Of a stretch of 64,000 bases of DNA, positions 47,150 to 58,250 are shown one piece after another (the first letter of the stretch is position 1; each line of letters begins with the position of its first letter). The position numbers and the translations under genes were made by a program. The notes beneath the pieces were generated by a model, which saw only the letters and a list, made by a program, of their open reading frames with translations, was not told the DNA's origin and made no database searches. Source of the stretch: Diphasiastrum complanatum (Eukaryota > Streptophyta > Lycopodiopsida > Lycopodiales > Lycopodiaceae); assembly GCA_029204225.1 (NCBI GenBank), contig CM055109.1, positions 23,154,422 through 23,218,421 of the forward strand, in the 5' to 3' direction.

Positions 47150-47161
47150 GCTCTAATACCA
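47150..47161 (-). promoter_or_regulatory. Primer-binding site of element B
   Basis: On the minus strand TGGTATTAGAGC directly follows the LTR end ...CTTCACA. One base differs from the standard TGGTATCAGAGC seen in the inverted copy at 48277-48288. Confidence 0.85.
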
Positions 47162-47891
47162 TGTGAAGTTTTTAGCACATGTGAACTTCACCACACACCC
47201 TACAGGATCTTACTGAGGTGTTGTGATTGCACAAGATTGATCAAAGATCAGTATGCTTGAAAAATCTAAGGCAAGAGCACATTGGCATACATCTAATGAA
47301 AAAATATAACTCTTCAATACGAGAAATGAATGTCAGAAATAATTCTAAGTGTTCAGTATGGGAAAAAGAGGCTGCTCTCGGGTAGAGAGAGAAAATCATA
47401 CATAGGAAACTCGGGTAGAGAGAGAATGAGTTCAAAACACCAAAATCTCAATATTCACAATATGGCAACACATGCCCAGCTTTCCCTACATGAGAGAGAC
47501 TCGAATTCCTACATTGGAGTTGCATGGAAAGTCCACTTAATTGAACTAGTTCACCTACCAGAGATCCACATGTGTAACTGCATGCATGTATGGTGCATGT
47601 ATTGCATGTCAACTCATAAAATTGCCTAGACATGTGTAGATCACAGAAACTACTTTGCATGTTGCATGCACTAATTGCATGTGGCTTGCATGCATACAGT
47701 AAGACTTTGCATGCTATCTAAATATTTGCATGTCATCATAATTGAACCTATCTAACTCAAATCTGAGCTACACTAGAAGGATATGTGCTCAATTCACACT
47801 CCTTATATGTATAACATAAAATCTAGTGGAGATTATCATGGACATGACCCCAAACTCGAGATAGGAAGATAATATTTTAATAATCTTCACA
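47162..47891 (-). mobile_element. 5' LTR of copia element B, complete
   Basis: This 730-bp LTR runs, on the minus strand, from TGTGAAGATTATT to AAAAACTTCACA and abuts the primer site. About ten TGCATG (RY-type) motifs are packed into 47580-47730, in what should be the U3 promoter part. Its outer end at 47891 touches a second LTR copy in inverted orientation, so the target-site duplication is not visible. Confidence 0.9.
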
Positions 47892-47893
47892 TG

Positions 47894-48276
47894 GTGGACA
47901 GACTAGGATTCCATGCAACTCCGCTGTAGGAATTCGAGTCTCTCTAATGTAGGGAAAGCTGGGCATGTTTTGCCATATTGTGAATATTGAGATTTTGGTG
48001 TTTTGGACTCATTCTCTCTCTACCCGAGTTTCCTATGTATGATTTTCTCTCTATACCTGAGAGCAGTCTCTTTTTCCCAAACTGAACACTTAGAATTATT
48101 TCTGACATTCATTTTTCATAGTGAAGAGTTAGATTTTTTCATCAGATGTATGCCATTGTGCTCTTGCCTTAGATTTTTCAAGCATACTGATCTTTGATCA
48201 ATCTTGTGCAATCACAACACCTCAGTAAGGTCCTGTAGGGTGTGTGGTGAAGTTCACACGTGCTAAAAACTTCACA
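47894..48276 (+). mobile_element. Inverted partial LTR of family B
   Basis: This plus-strand piece is the inverted counterpart of 47162-47535 (landmarks CCATGCAACTCC, GGAATTCGAGTCTCTC, GGGAAAGCTGGGCATG, CTAAAAACTTCACA). It lacks the outer, TGCATG-rich half. It is followed by a perfect primer site and about 250 bp of leader, so it is the 5' LTR of a second, plus-strand family-B copy cut off at 48536. Confidence 0.9.
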
Positions 48277-48288
48277 TGGTATCAGAGC
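48277..48288 (+). promoter_or_regulatory. Primer-binding site of the inverted family-B copy
   Basis: A perfect TGGTATCAGAGC follows the LTR end CTTCACA. The leader downstream (to about 48536) matches element B before unrelated palindromic sequence takes over; no gag follows. Confidence 0.85.
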
Positions 48289-48539
48289 TTAATGCTTTGA
48301 AGAGGTGAGGGTGTATACATCAGATTATCAGTGTTTTTGCTTGCAGGAACTCATATTTTAGAGAAGGATTCAAACTCGCTGAGAAACAAGCAATCTGTGG
48401 ATCATAAGTGGATCAAATCAAGGCTGATATGATCTAGTGGAGCTCTATAAGGACAGAGAGCTCACACGTGTGAAATCAACCCTCATTAATGAGTGCTACT
48501 TCTCAAGGAATGATCCAAATTTGATGTTCTATAGCTTAA

Positions 48540-48662
48540 ATTTGGAAAATTGCCACGCGTGGCAAAAATTCTGAAAATTTTTCTGAAGTTTGCCATGCGT
48601 GGCAGTGCCACGCGTGGCAAATTTTTCCAGCAAGTGAAGTTCTGCCACGCCATGGCAAACTT
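48540..48662. repeat. GCCACGCGTGGC palindromes, second cluster
   Basis: The motif appears at 48551 and 48608, with variants GCCATGCGTGGC (48590) and GCCACGCCATGGC (48644), within about 120 bp. It matches the cluster at 23225-23690, including the paired form TGGCAGTGCCACGC. It sits exactly between the cut family-B leader and a copia integrase tail. Confidence 0.85.
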
Positions 48663-48664
48663 TT

Positions 48665-49245
48665 TTGCAATTTTTCTTTGTACACATTCCTAAGGAAGAA
48701 AGACGTAAACTTGATGTGAAAGCTATCAAGTGTATATTCCTAGGATATAATAATCGTGTGAAGGGCTATAAATGTTTTGATCCAGTGGAAAACAAAATCC
48801 ATGTAAGTCGTGATGTCATCTTTGATGAATCCAAGATGTATGAAGACGAGGATGCTGAGAAGATAGACACATCCAATGGGAAAGATGGTATAGTGAGGAT
48901 ACCTCCTGATGATGATCCATTTATTGACTTTCCTAGTGATGGATATGAGGATACATCTCAAGAGGCAAGTTGGAGAGGTAGAGATAAACTCTTGGTACAA
49001 GAAGGATTGAAGTTGCAGGTGACAAACGCAAGGAGAAAGATGTATTGTGGGATGCATTTTCACTAATAAGCCGATCACCTAATAGGAAGCTCCCTAAGTG
49101 GTTTGAGAGATTGTTGGAGAGCCGCAACATGGATGACTTCCAAGGATCATCTAGCCAGGGAGAGCTACGAAGATCAACAAGAGAGAAGACACAACCTCAA
49201 AGGTATGAAGCAAATTATGCTCTCTTATCTAGCATTAAATAAACA
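48665..49245 (+). pseudogene. Ty1/copia integrase C-terminus and linker fragment
   Basis: The frame at 48665-49066 reads VHIPKEERRKLDVKAIKCIF, GYNNRVKGYKCFDP and HVSRDVIFDESKMY, the conserved end of copia integrase. Then comes an acidic linker. A second frame (49045-49242) gives LRRSTREKTQPQRYEANYAL, the basic linker before reverse transcriptase. Catalytic parts on both sides are missing. The sequence differs clearly from families A and B, so a further copia family is represented. Confidence 0.8.
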
Positions 49246-49249
49246 AATT

Positions 49250-49470
49250 GTACAAAGAGTGAGAACTGTAGTGCACTTGTCTAACAAAACTTGCATTCAT
49301 CAACATTGATAATGTACCTTGATAGTTGCAATATTTCAATTGTTTTGTAGACTAATGTGGCTTACTCTGACATGCCCTTGTCAAAACAAGGCAGGGTTGG
49401 TTACACTAAATCTACCATCATTGATAGCAGATGTTGTAAGATATAGCTTGAGATGCAGGTATTATTGAGG
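49250..49470 (+). repeat. Dispersed repeat, copy 2 (matches 22480-22700)
   Basis: Shared landmarks are GTACAAAGAGTGAGAA, ATCAACATTGATAAT and CTTACTCTGACATGCCC. As in copy 1, a minus-strand gypsy gag relic follows immediately on the high-coordinate side. Confidence 0.8.
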
Positions 49471-50140
49471 TACTATGTCCTGAGGACCTCTGTGAACAAG
49501 AGATTCAGAACCGAATCTCTGTCTGGATTTCCGAATCCTAGATTTATTATGTATTGGCACATTGGAGATCGTATCAACATATGGAAAGACAAAATAGATT
49601 TGATGTTGTAGAAGGGGAGAAAAACTGTCAATTCCCTGTGGAAGTTGCTCTTGGTTGGACATTGTAGCAGAGGCCGGAATATCGGTTTAGTGTCTTTGCA
49701 TTATGGAGGTGGTGTATTGGACGGTGATGTAGAAGTTTACAAAAAACTTCTCGATTGAGCAGCAGGTTTAACTGTTGGTTGCTATGGTGCTCGTGTTGTT
49801 GTTGTGAGCATCCTATTGTGAGTCAGAACTGATGTGATGGGCAGGTAGGATCGTAGTTGGTTGTTTCGGACAGTCTTTGAAATTGTGTTTTCTGATACAG
49901 TCGGGACACTCAGCATGGTACTGGGTCTTAACTGGAGAATCAACCATGAAGTGGCCAGTTTCACCACAGATGAAACATCTGGTGTGCAATCGCCCTTGTA
50001 TAACGGCATAGCCATCTTGTATGGCTAGTGGTTCTGGACTTTCTGGTGGATATTCGGGATAAGTCAAGGAATGTCCAGATTGTGACGGTTGTTCTTCATA
50101 TTGTTGTGGATAGGTCGATATGAAGGACAAGCATCAACAT
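49462..50140 (-). pseudogene. Ty3/gypsy gag fragment with zinc knuckle
   Basis: The frame 50130-49813 has a Pro/Tyr/Gln-rich lead, a zinc-knuckle start CFICGETGHFMVD and then the paired-cysteine segment CPDCIRKHNFKDCPKQP. The second CCHC cysteine appears replaced by Ser (VDSPVK), whereas the 54.55-kb copy reads ADCKVK. A later frame (49662-49462) has EQLPQGIDSFSPLL, the gag-protease linker. The piece aligns with 22640-23335 and with 54530-54960. No pol follows. Confidence 0.8.
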
Positions 50141-50159
50141 GATGCATAGCACGACAGTG

Positions 50160-50655
50160 TGGGCCTTTATTTTGGAGAGAGAGCCACCTAAAAAAAAAAA
50201 TACAGAGAAAATCTAAAATCTTTGTTCTTTAATCAGGAAAACTTGATCAAGCTTTCCAATGCAACAAAGCATCAGAGGTCCCAATCCAAGTTAGCTCAAA
50301 AAAATGAGCGTCAAACAATAAAAAACTGACAGAAATCATACGCGTTATATTCCTTGCACCAGGTCCTTTGAAAAAGTTGTAGTGCTCTTGTCATGTTCAG
50401 AGTCGTGAGCCTGCACGCAATTTTGAAAATGTGTGTTTTGATCCGGGTAGTACACAACACAAATTTTGAACGATGACAAACACTTAAAAAATGTTTAAAA
50501 AATAGACCCTAGGAGCCCAAACAGTCACAAATCTGGCACCTAAACCTGGGGCCCATTTTTTCAACGGCTCTTAAGATTTCAAACTGCTACCTCATAACAA
50601 AAAACCCTATTTTCGTTGTAATTTTACTTTTCTCCAGCCTCCAGCCTCCATCCTC
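50160..50655. other. Intergenic, nothing recognised
   Basis: Moderately AT-rich sequence with no supported coding frame or repeat. Confidence 0.4.
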
Positions 50656-51035
50656 CACTGACCTTCTTGAGCTCATAGGTTTACCTTCAGTCGCAGGTGG
50701 ATCAAAGCTGAATCAAAGTTGCAGATGGATCAAAGCCCTCCACTGACCTTCTTGAGCTCATCGATTTACCTTCAGTCGCAGGTGGATCAAAGCTGAATCA
50801 TAGTCGCAGGTGGATCATAGGTTGATCGCAGGTGGATCACAGGTGGATCAGAGTCGTAGGTGGATCGCAGGTGGATCAGAGTAACAACTGAATCAGAGTC
50901 ACTGAATCACTCATTTGCAATCAATTTTGCAATCACGTTTTGCAGGATCAGAGTCGCAGGTGGATCAGAGTCGCGGGTGTATGAGTCGCAGCTGAATCAG
51001 AGTCGCTGAATCACGTTTTGCAGGATCATTTTGCA
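50656..51035 (+). repeat. Minisatellite, GTCGCAGGTGGATCA core
   Basis: A 15-21 bp motif (GTCGCAGGTGGATCA with AGAGT or AAGCTGAATCA additions) recurs at least ten times. An initial 80-bp segment (CCACTGACCTTCTTGAGCTCAT...) is itself duplicated at 50656 and 50737. It is richer in GC than the flanks. Confidence 0.85.
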
Positions 51036-51104
51036 ATCACGTTTCCCAAAATTAATCTCCCCAGTTCGTATTTGTGACTCTGGACATCCTGAAAAACCAA
51101 CTAA

Positions 51105-51560
51105 ATTGAACTGGGGGGCAAGCCCTGCCCCATCCCAATACTTTATTTGACACAAGTAAAACTGGAGCTGGGGCAGGGCTTGCGCTGCCCTGCCTCGGCT
51201 CAGTTGTGTTTTGTTTTTTATGAGAAAATAGAGCCGGGGCAGGGCTTGCTCTGGCACAAGCCCTGCCCAGGCTCAGTTGTGTTTTTTTTTATGAGAAAAT
51301 AGAGCCGGGCAAGGGCTTGCCCGACTCAATTGTGTTTTTTTTTAATGAGAAAATGGAGCCGGGGCAGGACTTGCTCCGGCGCAAGCCCTGCCCCAGCTCA
51401 GTTGTGGTTTTTTTTATATGAGAAAATAGAGCCGAAGCAGGGCTTGCTCTGGCACAATCCCTACCCCGAGTCAGTTGTGGTTTTTTTTTATGAGAAAATA
51501 GAACCGGGTCAGGGCTTGCTCTGGCGCAAGCCCTGTCCCCGCTCAGTTTAGTTTAGTGTT
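51105..51560 (+). repeat. Tandem repeat, about six units of 65-75 bp with GC-rich inverted core
   Basis: Each unit is CTCAGTTGTG, a T run, TATGAGAAAATAGAGCCG, then GGGCAGGGCTTGCTC and GGCGCAAGCCCTGCCC. The last two parts are inverted repeats able to form a hairpin. ORFs across it are artefacts of the repeat. Confidence 0.9.
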
Positions 51561-52215
51561 GTTTTTAAGGTAAATCCTTTTTTGGATTGAAGAATTTTGT
51601 TTTCTGTTAGGCTGAGATTTTGAACCATTTCATGTTTTCTTAATTGGGATTGTCTACAATCCTCATTTGAAAATTGTTTTTCACAAAAAACAAAAAATGA
51701 TAATTCTCTCCAAGCTAAAATCTCTAAGCTAAAAGCTAAAATAATAATTCCGCAGCCACACGACCATATCCAAAATTGACAAGCACAATTCAGTTGAATC
51801 TGATAAATCTAAAATTATTAAAAATCTAAGAGCCTGAGGCAACAAATCAAGCAAATGGTCCTAATTTTTGTTCACACTTCTTACTTTTCCAAATTCCTCT
51901 AAATCGCCTCGATTCACAATTGCTAAAGGACAAGCTGCCAACATGCACAACTGCCAAACACATTCAAGGCCAAATTTGTCCATAGCATGCAAGATAAACC
52001 AAATAGTTGTCAATACCGGACACCAAAATGGATATCCTCAATGCCTCTTACACGCGAGTTTCTTTGCAATTTCCAAACGCTAAGCCCCATCAATTCATGT
52101 TTTCTTAACTCGTGTTGTCGATCGATCTATCTGCCATCCATCACCTTCAAGATCAATTTCCGCTGTTCCGCCTTTGGTAGTGATTTGTTTGGTTGGCCCC
52201 GCATTAGATTTCAAC
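51561..52215. other. Unassigned, between minisatellite and gypsy RNase H
   Basis: No supported gene. Minus-strand frames after the RNase H break near 52220 (for example IAKKLACKR, WPVLTTIWFIL-like) do not resemble the expected gypsy continuation, so the gypsy element is cut off here and foreign sequence begins. Confidence 0.3.
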
Positions 52216-52219
52216 AATG

Positions 52220-54257
52220 TCAGATTTCGGTATCACTGAGCTGTCGACTTGCATATTGGATTGGAAAATCCTTTTTGTGTTCACCTGGCTCGGTTAAGAC
52301 TGCTCCAACTGCATACTTCGATGCGTTCATATGCACGTGAAACTCAATGGACCAATTGGGTGGGCGTAAGATTGGTGCTGAAACCAATGCATCCTTAAGC
52401 TTCTGGAAAGCCTTTAAGGCTTCCTCGTTCCAATGTGGATCCGTTATGAGTTTGTAAATTGGTCGGGCTAACTCCGCAAAATAAAAAATGAAGATCCTAT
52501 AATAGTTAGCATGACCCATGAAGATGTAGACTTCGCGGATCGTCCCCGACGGTGGTAGATCAACAATGATCCTGATCTTTGATAGATCTGTGGCGATCCC
52601 GTGTCTTGACACTATATGGCCGAGAATCAAGCCATGTGTCACCCAAAATTGACATTTTTCTGGATTTAGAGAGATCTGGTAGTTGCGGCATTTTTGTAAC
52701 ACCTTCTCCAAATTGGATAAGTGTTCTGAGTCTGGTCCATGCACGCACAGATCGTCCAAAAAAAATTTCAAAATTTTTTGTAGATAATCTTTGAATGCCG
52801 CCTGCATGACTCGTTGGAAGGTGCTTGGGGAATTGCAAAGTCCAAATGGCATCACTTTATAGGCATAGGTTCCCCATTCTGTGGCAAATGCTGTCTTGTG
52901 CTGGTCCTGAGAGCTATCTTCACCTGGTTGTAGCCGCTGAAGCCGTCTAGAAAACTGTAGGCTTTGGCGCCATCTACTCTGTCGAGGACACTTTCCGTAA
53001 ATGGTAGAGGAAAATGATCCTTTTTGGTGACTGCATTTAGCGCCTTCAGATTCACAAAAATCTGTATTTTGCCATTCTTCTTGGGTACTATAACTATCGG
53101 CGATACCCATTCCGTGTGCTCGATTTCATAAATGAAATCTGCATCTAATAGCTTCTGCAACTCCTGCTTGATCAACTCTGTGTAGTTCGGGTTGCAATGG
53201 TAGTAACAGCTCACTTTGGGGACTGCTCCCTCCACCAAGGGTATGGTGTGTTGGACTACAGTTGGTGGAATGCCTTTCAAATCACTATAACTCCAGGCAA
53301 AACAGTCCTTATACTCCACCAACAATGATCGTAGTCTATTGAATTGTGTGGGTGTTAACTGCTCTCCCACATGCACTATCTTTTCTTCTTCACCTGGCTC
53401 GGCAAGATTCATTGGCTGTGTTCGCACAGGTCCCTCAAAGACTTGTTCCACTGGTGCCTGACTTTGATCAGGTTCTCGCTGGGCTTGCGACATCATGATT
53501 ATCACATCGTCCAAGGTATAATTCCTGAAAATCTCAGGCATCTTGTGAACTGGCACTCATCGAGATTCCTCCTTCAGCATATTGATCTTAGCCCGACTGG
53601 TCATTTTTTTATTTTCTGTCACCTGTGTAGAAGATGACCCTCTATCTGAATCTATCTTTTCGCCATAGCAGACTTTTGTGGTGGTTGAGCTGGTACTTTC
53701 TTGGTTCCGTAACAATCTGGGTCCATGTGGTGTAGGACCTGTTCATCAGTCAGTTCAATCTCCTTATTATAAGTTAGAGCATGTTGCCAAGGGACTAGAT
53801 CATCGTCCACTGGGTTCTCAATAGGCTCCGTTGACAGCCATGCTACGTTTATCATATTCACCCCAAATGTGATTGGTGTGTCCATAGTGTAACACTTGGG
53901 TGAAGATGTATTGGGTTTCGGATCTGATTCATATTGACATGCTCGGCAATCAATAGTTGCTAACGCATCCGTCCATCTCACTACATCCATCTCTGAATCA
54001 TAGTGACCTCCCTTGGCTGGCCTTGGGCGATCAACCGTGTGATCTGTTGTGGATGATCCGTCATCAGCTTTGGGTGCAATAGGTTTCACCGCCCATGTGG
54101 TTGGATCAACCTTTACAGCCTGCTCCCTATTCTTGAAGGTGAGTTTCCCCCTACCCCAGTTGTGTACTACTTGCACAGTCCTCAACCATGGTGTTCCCAG
54201 TAAAAGACGGTATGTAGATGGAGATTCAGGTATATCCATCAATCCAATCTCAACCAA
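52220..54257 (-). pseudogene. Ty3/gypsy protease-linker, reverse transcriptase and RNase H start (minus)
   Basis: The frame 54257-53652 is the protease C-terminus (YRLLLGTPWLRTVQVV) and the long linker before RT. The frame 53556-52852 carries RT motifs (WVSPIVIVPKKNGKI, VNLKALNAVTKKDHFPLP, YSFLDGFSGYNQV) and shifts frame near 52910. The frame from about 52890 to 52220 continues with MPFGLCNSPSTFQRVM, the catalytic FLDDL, the connection domain (GHIVSRHGI) and the RNase H start (HVHMNASKYAVGAVL). The RNase H Asp of DAS is Asn here. It then ends abruptly; most RNase H, integrase and LTRs are missing. It is a close relative of the plus-strand element to its right and points away from it. Confidence 0.88.
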
Positions 54258-54525
54258 AGCCCATCAGTTAGATCTCAACTGACGCCCATCTCTCGGATCT
54301 CAACCGACGGCCTTCAATCCTATCTCAACCGACGGCCTTCAGACTTATCTCAACTGATGGCCATCAATCCAATCTCAACCGAAGCCCATCAGTTAGATCT
54401 CAACCGACGCCCATCTCTCGGATCTCAACCGACCGCCTTCAGTCCTATCTCAACCGACGGCCTTCAGACCTATCTCAACCGACGGCCTTCCGTTACATCT
54501 CAACCGAAGCCCATCAGCTAGATCG
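54236..54525. repeat. Minisatellite, ATCTCAACCGACG core, array 1
   Basis: About 11 units of 24-25 bp, such as ATCTCAACCGACGGCCTTC, run without gap. A higher-order unit of about 120 bp (five basic units in fixed order) is repeated twice. The array lies exactly between the minus gypsy protease and the plus gypsy gag. The same core recurs at 58620-58700 and 59310-59500. Confidence 0.93.
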
Positions 54526-55618
54526 AAACAGGACATTTCATGGCCGACTGTAAAGTCAAAAACCAATACCATGCGGAATGTCCTAACTGTGTTCGCAAAC
54601 ACAGCTTCAAAGAATGTCCTAAACAACCTAACAGGATCCTTCTAGCACGTCATATCACATCCGAACCTGTTAGAGTTCTTACTAGAGCACAACGCTAACA
54701 TCAAGAACACCAGCAAAACCATGGACAATCAGTTGACCTACATGGAAGCCATTCGACGGCCTCCACATTACCAAAAGATTACCGAGACCCAAAGGTGGAA
54801 CAAAGGTAATACAATGAATTTTGAGATGAATTTTTGCGAGAAGAAGAACATACGGAAAGTCCGTTATCAGCTCATATCCCCGGAAAGGAACAATCCCTAA
54901 AGGGACTTGAAGTATTTTCTGACCTCCTACAAGCTCAACTCACCATGTCGTTCCATAGTGCGATCAAATCCTTCACCAGACTTCAACGCTATATCCATCG
55001 CAGTTTTCAGCTGCCTCCTATCCCTGATGAACAGCAAAAACCAGAAGAGATTCTTGAAATTCCTCAGATTCCTATGAATCTGATGAATATAGGTGCTGCT
55101 AAGGGGAATAACATCACACTACCTTTGTCCTATAAAGATTATCCCATAGTATCTGCTATCCTAGATAGCGGATCAGACGTTAATATAATGGCTTTGTCAT
55201 TGGCAAAGTCATGGGGCTTCAATACCCTCGATCAACCACATTATAAACTTCGTATGGCTGATCAACGAGTTACTGACTCTGCTGGTTATTTATCAAATAT
55301 CGAATAGCAGGTGTCAAGTTTATCATCGATTGTGTCATCTTAGACCTACTAGAAGATTCCAATACGTGTAAGCTCCTTCTTGGTACACCCTGGCTCCAGA
55401 TGGTAGGTGTTGTCCAAGACTGGAAGAACAGCAAAATTACCTTTGTCAACCACGATAAACGAGTCACTGTTGACTCAAATGGCCATGTCAAGCCCGCCAA
55501 GGTATACGATGATTGGTCTTCTACAACATATGATGAATCAGATAGTGTCCCGATCCAACCAAAAGGCCATTATACATGAACCACGAACATAATCAATTGG
55601 GGTCATGCACTAGCCACC
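54526..55618 (+). pseudogene. Ty3/gypsy gag end and protease (plus element)
   Basis: The sequence opens inside gag with GHFMADCKVKNQYHAECPNC, a zinc knuckle followed by a second cysteine pair, then VRVLTRAQR and a stop. The frame 54834-55307 has the gag-protease linker (GKEQSLKGLEVFSDLL) and the aspartic protease with its catalytic motif kept (AILDSGSDVNIM). A frameshift near 55305 is followed by the protease C-terminus (KLLLGTPWLQMVGVV) and a stop near 55578. The capsid and 5' LTR are missing; the minisatellite takes their place. Confidence 0.85.
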
Positions 55619-58250
55619 GTGGACTGTGCAGATTCCAATCGATGTCGTATTGAAACGACTGTAGAAGATGTGGATATTCTTCCATCTTCTACAGACATTG
55701 ACACACCCATCATCCCGCTTATGATGATAGACCCCATTCCTATAGCTTGGTGCCCAGGAGAACCTAGTGTCTCTACTGCCCATGTTTCGGAAGAAGGTAT
55801 TCTTTTCATGGATGATGTCGAAATGACGGATGATCATGTACTCCTCTATCTAGATGCTCAACGTTATCCATCCAAAGTCATTCCTAAGGAGATCAAGTCA
55901 CCAGGACCGTTGGCTCATCTCCAACTAACATCCAAAGTACCAAACACACAAGCATATAGGCCCAAATCCAACATATATACTTGGAACATGTATCCCGACG
56001 AAGTCTGGGATACAACCGACGCCGATATCGTAAGTGAGGCCACAACACCACCTATTCAAAAATCACAAACACCTCGGTTACAAAAAAATAAAATTATTGA
56101 TACAAAATTAACCGAGCGTCAAAAACATATGCGTGCCAAGCTTAAACAGCCAATCAAGCCCTTGTCAGAGGGGACAGACAACAAACATTCTGACAAAGCT
56201 TCCACGTCTGGTAAAGAATCAACTCAAATGATTCCTAAAGTCTCAGAACATTTTGTGGACCCACCTTTTGATCTTCCACAGAAGTTCAAAGACTTTACAT
56301 TGGATGACGTTGTTATCCAGTTACCACAGCCACATTGGGAACCTACACCAAGTTCCAATTCCTTTGAAGGACCCGCTAAGACAATTCCACTAAACCTTAA
56401 AGATCCTGACGAGGACATAGATCACATAGTTCATGTTGGTGCACATCTATCATCAACCCAACTGTCTGATCTAGAAACTTTATTATGCAAATACAGGGAT
56501 GTATTTGCATGGAATTATACCGAAATGAAAGGAATCCCCCCTGAAATAGTAGTACATCGGATTCCTCTAGAAGACAATGCTAAGCATGTTAGGGCTAAAC
56601 CTTACCGCAGTAACCCAGTGTATCGTGAGAGGATCGATGAGGATATTAAGAAATTGCTGGATGCTGATTTCATTTATGAAGTCCAACATACTGATTGGGT
56701 ATCACCCATTGTGGTTGTACCCAAGAAAAACGGCAAGCTTCGTATCTGTGTTGACCTCAAGAACCTTAATGCGGTTACGAAGAAAGACCATTTTCCCTTG
56801 CCCTTAACGACCCAAATATTAGAGGAAATGGCAAAAGCTGAAGCTTTCAGCTTCTTGGATGGATTCAGCGGTTATTTCCTTGTTCAAATAGCCTCTGAAG
56901 ATAAACATAAAATGGCTTTTGCCACAAAGAACGGCGTTTACGCTTATAACGTTATGCCTTTTGGCTTATGTAATGCCCCCTCAAATTTCCAACGGGTCAT
57001 GCAACTGGCCTTTCAAGATCTGTTACATCGAATCATGGAGATTTATCTCGACGATCTAGAGTACATTCTTCCGCTGCTACGCACTTAGACACCTTGGAGA
57101 AAATCTTCATTCGCTGTCGTAGGTTCGGCATCTCACTAAACCCTAAACCCTGATAAATGCCAAATATGGATCACCCACGGGGTTGTACTAGGGCATACCA
57201 ACTATTATCGCATCTTTATAATCGACTATGCCGGCAAGGCACACTTCGTTTATTTAGTTGTGGTAGATCCGCGTTGGACCGAAGAACGAATTAAGGCCTT
57301 TGAGGAGTTGAAAACAGGCCTCACGACGGCTCCCATACTTCGCTCACCAGATTACACGAAAAAATTTCATGTGCATATTGATGCAAGTAAATATGCCATT
57401 GGAGGTCTCCTTGCACAACCGGGCGAGTATGGCAAAGATTTTCCTATACGTTTCTTAAGCAGACAACTGGTGTCTGCTGAAGTAAACTATACAACTATTG
57501 AGAGAGAATCATTGGCAATGGTCTATGCGGTACAACAACTATGACATTATTTGTTAGGCCAGACCTTTGCTTTCTACACAGACCATCAAGCACTCCTATA
57601 TATCGTTAATAAGTCCTGTAAGACGGGACGAATAGCTCAATGGCTACTGATTTTGGAGAAATTTAATTTCCGTGTAGTCATTCGGAAAGGTACCCAACAT
57701 TTCATGGCGGATCACCTTTCCAGACTACCAAGTGTTGAAAAAGCAACTGCACCAGTCAAGGATGATCTTCCTGATGCGTGCCTTTTTCAGATCGATGCCA
57801 CACCCCTATGGGCTGAGAAGATCACTTAGTTCCTCACAACAGGCCGACTAAAAGAAGGCCTGAGTACAACGGAAATTTTTTTTTTTAATAAAAGCAATGC
57901 CCTTTCAGTTAATTGCAGGACAACTTTACAAAACGTTAGCCCAGTTATGCGAGACAAGACTAATATCTTATCACGCACAACTAGTTAACAAACGACGCCA
58001 AAAGGCTTGGCATGACTGTCACCTGCGCAATAAAGATCTCCACTTAGGTGACTAGGTGCTTCTTTATACATCAAAGAAACACCCCGACAAGTTGAAGTTC
58101 AGAAGTGAGGGGCTATACATTATTAATAAAAATTTTTCTAATGGTGTCGTCCAATTACAAACACTTGACGGGATACTCCTAGACACTGTCGTAAACGGTG
58201 GTCGTCTACGGCGGTATTACAAAGAGTTGTTCTTTGTTGACCCAATTCAA
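55619..58250 (+). pseudogene. Ty3/gypsy reverse transcriptase, RNase H and integrase C-terminus (plus element)
   Basis: The 489-codon frame (55619-57088) is the longest in the window. It covers the linker and RT (WVSPIVVVPKKNGKLRICVD, KKDHFPLPL, FSFLDGFSGY, MPFGLCNAPSNFQRVM) to the catalytic YLDDL, where a one-base frameshift occurs near 57060. The connection domain is shortened: LGH is followed at once by TNYYRIFI. RNase H (57260-57829) keeps HIDASKYAIGG, YTDHQALLYIVNK and MADHLSRLP, with one stop at 57542. The integrase core is deleted near 57890; only its C-terminus remains (KAWHDCHLRNKDLHLGD, RSEGLYIINKNF). It cannot integrate on its own. Confidence 0.9.

Noticed and set aside
51330-51551. 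Cys/Pro-rich 73-codon ORF
   Set aside because: It translates the 65-75 bp tandem repeat and repeats with the same period.
52220-58250. Possible pararetrovirus (plant DNA virus) insertion
   Set aside because: The pol order, protease-linker style and gag zinc knuckle fit Ty3/gypsy retrotransposons, and no movement or coat protein was seen.
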